From contig NZ_BAFZ01000081.1 of NCBI RefSeq assembly GCF_000308575.1, forward strand, positions 1 through 64,000: a stretch of 64,000 nucleotides of DNA, given 5' to 3'. Below the pieces are notes generated by a model. That model saw nothing but the letters and a program-made list of their open reading frames with translations, was not told where the DNA came from and did not search any database. Origin of the DNA: Nocardia exalbida NBRC 100660. GTDB taxonomy: Bacteria; Actinomycetota; Actinomycetes; Mycobacteriales; Mycobacteriaceae. This document shows positions 61,805-64,000 of this stretch, piece after piece. Both the position numbers and the translations under genes were made by a program. Numbering within the stretch: position 1 is the first letter of the stretch; the number at the start of each line of letters is the position of its first letter.

Positions 61805-62125
61805 TCAGACCTGCTGATTCGCGGCTCGACGCCGGAGCATCGCGTGGTGGATGTAGTACTTGTCGACCTGGCGGGTGAAGACGCTCACAACCTCCCAGCC
61901 GAAGTACATGTCCAACCATTCGATGCAGGATGTCAGGGTCGACAGAGTTCCGTGGTGGTTGGCTTTCAGCAGGCCGGAGTCCCAGGCGAGACCCCGCCGG
62001 GGCTGCGCGTAGATGATCAAGTGCTTGCGTTGGTAGGTGCGCATAGCGACGGTTCCGTCCAGGATCGACTTGGCGTCGAGCACCGGACCCGGACCGGCCG
62101 GGAGCGGTGGAGGCCGTCCGTTCAC
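61805..62125 (-). CDS. hypothetical protein
   Basis: A 106-aa protein starting VNGRPPPLPAGPGPVLDAKS, with a folded-looking section (YQRKHLIIYAQPRRGLAWDS; EWLDMYFGWEVVSVFTRQVD). High third-position GC through most of it supports coding, but I do not recognise any family. GTG 62125 is the ORF start; ATG 62044 is an alternative. It is transcribed opposite to its neighbours. Confidence 0.55.
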   Translation of the reverse strand: MNGRPPPLPAGPGPVLDAKSILDGTVAMRTYQRKHLIIYAQPRRGLAWDSGLLKANHHGTLSTLTSCIEWLDMYFGWEVVSVFTRQVDKYYIHHAMLRRRAANQQV

Positions 62126-62522
62126 GCGTGGATTCCCGCACGAGCGGCTCGACGAGCACCACCTACTCGTGCATCGGTGGAAGACCGGCGAAGCCCGCTT
62201 GGACTGCCCGGCTTACCGATTCCGGCACCGTCTCGATCGGTCAATGAATCCCCCTCAGGCGCAGTGCTCTACGACCGGCTCCACAGTATCCGCTCTCGAA
62301 CAGGCCTTGAAGTCCGGCGGTCCGCCCCGGAGGGCACGCGCCGAGCCACACCCTGCCACGAGAACATCTGGCACAGCGACGAAAACGGACAAAAACAGAG
62401 TGGGTGACTCATTGCCGAATCAACCGTAGCGGGGCGCTAATGGAAAGTGCCGGGCCATCTGGTGAGTCGGGGCACCGCCCGGTACAGAGAATCGATCTCC
62501 ACGGAAACCAGGAGGCATCGCC
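62126..62522. other. 397-bp intergenic region
   Basis: No gene. Near the right end it holds a short segment (62381-62418) that recurs at 63609-63646 and the upstream region of the IPT/TIG gene. Otherwise featureless. Confidence 0.5.
62381..62418 (+). repeat. duplicated promoter-region segment, copy 1
   Basis: GAAAACGGACAAAAAC (62381-62396) followed 15 nt later by TTGCCGA (62412-62418). Exactly the same two words with the same 15-nt gap occur at 63609-63646, so the two upstream regions are related. Confidence 0.7.
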
Positions 62523-63254
62523 GTGCCCACTATCACTGCTATCACCCCGACCTCGGGCCCCACTACGGGCGGCACCAGCGTCACGATTGCCGGTACAGGA
62601 TTCACCGGCCCGCTGACGGTGCGCTTCGGCTCCACCGCAACGACTTTCACCGTCGACTCCGCGATCCAGATCACGGCCGTCGCGCCCGCGGGGTCGGCCG
62701 GACCGGTACAGGTGACGGTCTCCGACTCGAGCGGTACCAGCAACGGAGCCACCTACACCTATCTCGCTGTGCCGGCCTTGAACTCCATCGCACCCGGCCA
62801 AGGGGCCGCTGGGACGTCGGTCACCCTCACCGGCTCGGGACTGACGGGGGCCACCGCGGTCACTTTCGGTACCACACCGGCGACTTCGTTCACCGTCGAC
62901 TCGGACACGCAGATCACGGCCGTCGCCCCGGCGGGTACGGGGATCGTGGCGGTCACCGTCACCGCTCCGGGTGGCACCAGCAACGGGGTTTCCTTCATCT
63001 ACGTCGTGGTGCCCACCATTACGGCGATCGCCCCGGCTTCGGGCCCCACCTCGGGCGGGAACAGCGTCACGATCTCCGGCACCGGGTTCACCGGTCCGCT
63101 GACGGTACGGTTCGGCAGCACCGCGACGACATTCACGATCGACTCGCCGACGCAGATCACCGCCATCGCCCCGGCCCACGCGGCCGGGGACGTTCAGGTG
63201 ACCGTCACCGGCTCCGGCGGCACGAGTAACGGCCTGACCTACACCTACGTCTGA
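62523..63254 (+). CDS. IPT/TIG-repeat protein (three repeats)
   Basis: A 243-aa protein made of three immunoglobulin-like IPT/TIG domains of ~80 residues. Each opens with ITPTSGPTTGGTSVTIAGTG or a variant and ends TSNGxTYTY. The first and third repeats are nearly identical, so they are recent duplicates. No signal peptide, lipobox or membrane span is visible. GGAGG lies 7 nt before the GTG start. Such domains occur in bacterial surface and adhesion proteins; cytosolic location here is unexplained. A strong hairpin follows. Confidence 0.88.
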   Translation: MPTITAITPTSGPTTGGTSVTIAGTGFTGPLTVRFGSTATTFTVDSAIQITAVAPAGSAGPVQVTVSDSSGTSNGATYTYLAVPALNSIAPGQGAAGTSVTLTGSGLTGATAVTFGTTPATSFTVDSDTQITAVAPAGTGIVAVTVTAPGGTSNGVSFIYVVVPTITAIAPASGPTSGGNSVTISGTGFTGPLTVRFGSTATTFTIDSPTQITAIAPAHAAGDVQVTVTGSGGTSNGLTYTYV

Positions 63255-63268
63255 TCGAGACAGCTCAC

Positions 63269-63298
63269 GGGCCGTCGCCGGGGTTCCGGCGGCGGCCC
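63269..63298 (+). terminator. 13-bp hairpin after the TIG gene
   Basis: GGGCCGTCGCCGG (63269-63281) and CCGGCGGCGGCCC (63286-63298) form 12 pairs plus a G-T wobble, loop GGTT, 15 bp past the stop. Strong GC-rich terminator. Confidence 0.7.
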
Positions 63299-63608
63299 AA
63301 TCGCGTTGAGTCCGAGTGGCTCCGATCGGCTCCGAAACCCTCCCGAGTCCGATTTGAACAGACCGACCAGCATCATACGGGGCTCTCCTCACCCCGGCGC
63401 GAGGAGCGAACACGATCCGCCGCCGAGTAGCTGGCCGGAGATACGGCGACAAGCGTTGCACGCGAGAGCATTTCGCTCGAGTACGAGACAGCCGAAGTCG
63501 CAGCCCACCACCCCGCCCGGCCACACCGACGAGATCCGCGCTGCGGCAGGGCCGCACGATGCGATCGCGCTGGAGCCGCAGCGCTGGTCAACACCTGGCA
63601 ACGATCTG

Positions 63609-63646
63609 GAAAACGGACAAAAACGGATCATCCGACGCGTTGCCGA
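63609..63646 (+). repeat. duplicated promoter-region segment, copy 2
   Basis: GAAAACGGACAAAAAC (63609-63624), 15 nt, TTGCCGA (63640-63646). It lies ~95 bp upstream of the small frame at 63741, as copy 1 lies ~105 bp upstream of the TIG gene. Confidence 0.7.
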
Positions 63647-63740
63647 CCCGCAGATCCTGGGGCATAACGGAGTTAACCGGTTTACGACGACCGTCGGCCA
63701 CCCGCGGCACGGAGGAACCAGCAAACAGAGAGGCAGCGTT

Positions 63741-63890
63741 ATGCCTACATTCCTCTCCCCGTCATCGGGACAGAACTCACGGGGTCCCCGCGGGACGGCG
63801 ACAACCGGCATTCCAATGGACGGCACCGCTCCGGCACGAGCCGCAGCGCCGCACCACGAACCCTCCTCCACCGCACACGGGTTCAACTAG
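63741..63890 (+). CDS. small frame, possible degenerate TIG copy
   Basis: A 49-aa frame starting MPTFLSPSSGQNSRGPRGTA. It resembles the TIG opening (MPTITAITPTSGPTTGG) for a few residues and has AGAGG upstream. The rest is not TIG-like. It could be a truncated TIG relict or a small unrelated protein. A hairpin follows at 63922. Confidence 0.3.
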   Translation: MPTFLSPSSGQNSRGPRGTATTGIPMDGTAPARAAAPHHEPSSTAHGFN

Positions 63891-63921
63891 ATCCCGCAGC
63901 GCGGGTGGGCCTGCGACGACG

Positions 63922-63941
63922 CGATCCGAACTTTCGGATCG
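63922..63941 (+). terminator. 8-bp perfect hairpin near the window end
   Basis: CGATCCGA (63922-63929), loop ACTT, TCGGATCG (63934-63941). It is a possible terminator for the small frame ending at 63890. Confidence 0.4.
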
Positions 63942-64000
63942 CCGGAATCCGACCAACCTCACGAACGCACAGCTTTCGGTCGGCGGAGTCCCGCGATCGG

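Larger units (their letters stand above)
63255..63740. other. 486-bp intergenic region
   Basis: Contains the terminator after the TIG gene, a second copy of the upstream repeat (63609-63646) and possibly the start of a degenerate TIG copy at 63741. No gene is supported. Confidence 0.5.

Overview
The window is high-GC actinobacterial DNA, most likely from Nocardia or a close relative in the Mycobacteriales. Three things point there. First, the order of genes in the first half follows the Mycobacterium tuberculosis block Rv2839c-Rv2861c (from memory): infB, ylxR, nusA, rimP, two small alanine-rich genes, proS, efpA, cysG, cobB, cobO, a Mg-chelatase-like gene, a GNAT gene, mqo, an alpha/beta hydrolase and map. 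Second, there are XRE/DUF397 pairs, DUF3558-type lipoproteins and ESX-type small proteins. Third, many start codons appear leaderless, with a TANNNT hexamer about 6 nt before GTG.

Region 1 (1-8.6 kb) is core information processing. The rimP-nusA-ylxR-infB operon runs leftwards out of the window and faces a divergent lipoprotein/ferritin-like pair. A large acyl-CoA dehydrogenase, proS and yaaA follow. Region 2 (8.9-14.6 kb) holds mmsA, a PPOX-type oxidoreductase, an EfpA-type efflux pump with a palindromic operator, the siroheme/cobalamin branch-point enzyme CysG and a nucleoside deaminase. Region 3 (14.6-19.9 kb) has two tandem membrane-protein paralogues and a phosphotransferase/lipocalin-like pair. 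Region 4 (20.2-32.3 kb) is corrin and central metabolism: a CobE/CbiG-C-like gene, cobB, cobO, a chelatase, a GNAT gene, mqo, hydrolases, vapBC, cobQ and map. CysG makes precorrin-2. CobB and CobQ amidate the ring, CobO adds the adenosyl group, and the chelatase-like protein may help insert cobalt.

Region 5 (32.6-53.4 kb) is accessory and regulatory. It contains a PknK-type kinase, a PAS-GGDEF protein, a terpene synthase, a PAS-ANTAR protein, an XRE/DUF5753 regulator, an APC permease, an HEXXH peptidase-like protein, an HxlR/SDR divergent pair, a MerR-beta-clamp fusion, an iron-box-controlled lipoprotein and a nitrobindin.

Region 6 (53.4-64 kb) looks like an accessory island with lower GC in several genes. 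It has a translationally coupled unknown gene plus DUF4254, a divergent XRE-DUF397 pair, a DUF3558-like lipoprotein and two ESX-substrate-like modules. One module carries an EspG-like chaperone. The other has a YbaB-like protein and a lipoprotein. An IPT/TIG-repeat protein and what may be a duplicated, degenerate copy of its locus follow. No ESX core machinery (EccB/C/D, MycP) is in the window, so these would be orphan substrate loci.

The most unusual items are the MerR-DnaN-like fusion with its 19-bp-spacer, apparently leaderless promoter; three diverged DUF4254 paralogues in 64 kb, one coupled to an unknown gene; the predicted IdeR box between a TIGR03118-like lipoprotein and nitrobindin; and the orphan ESX modules. 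Nothing was searched against a database. Family names come from motif recognition.
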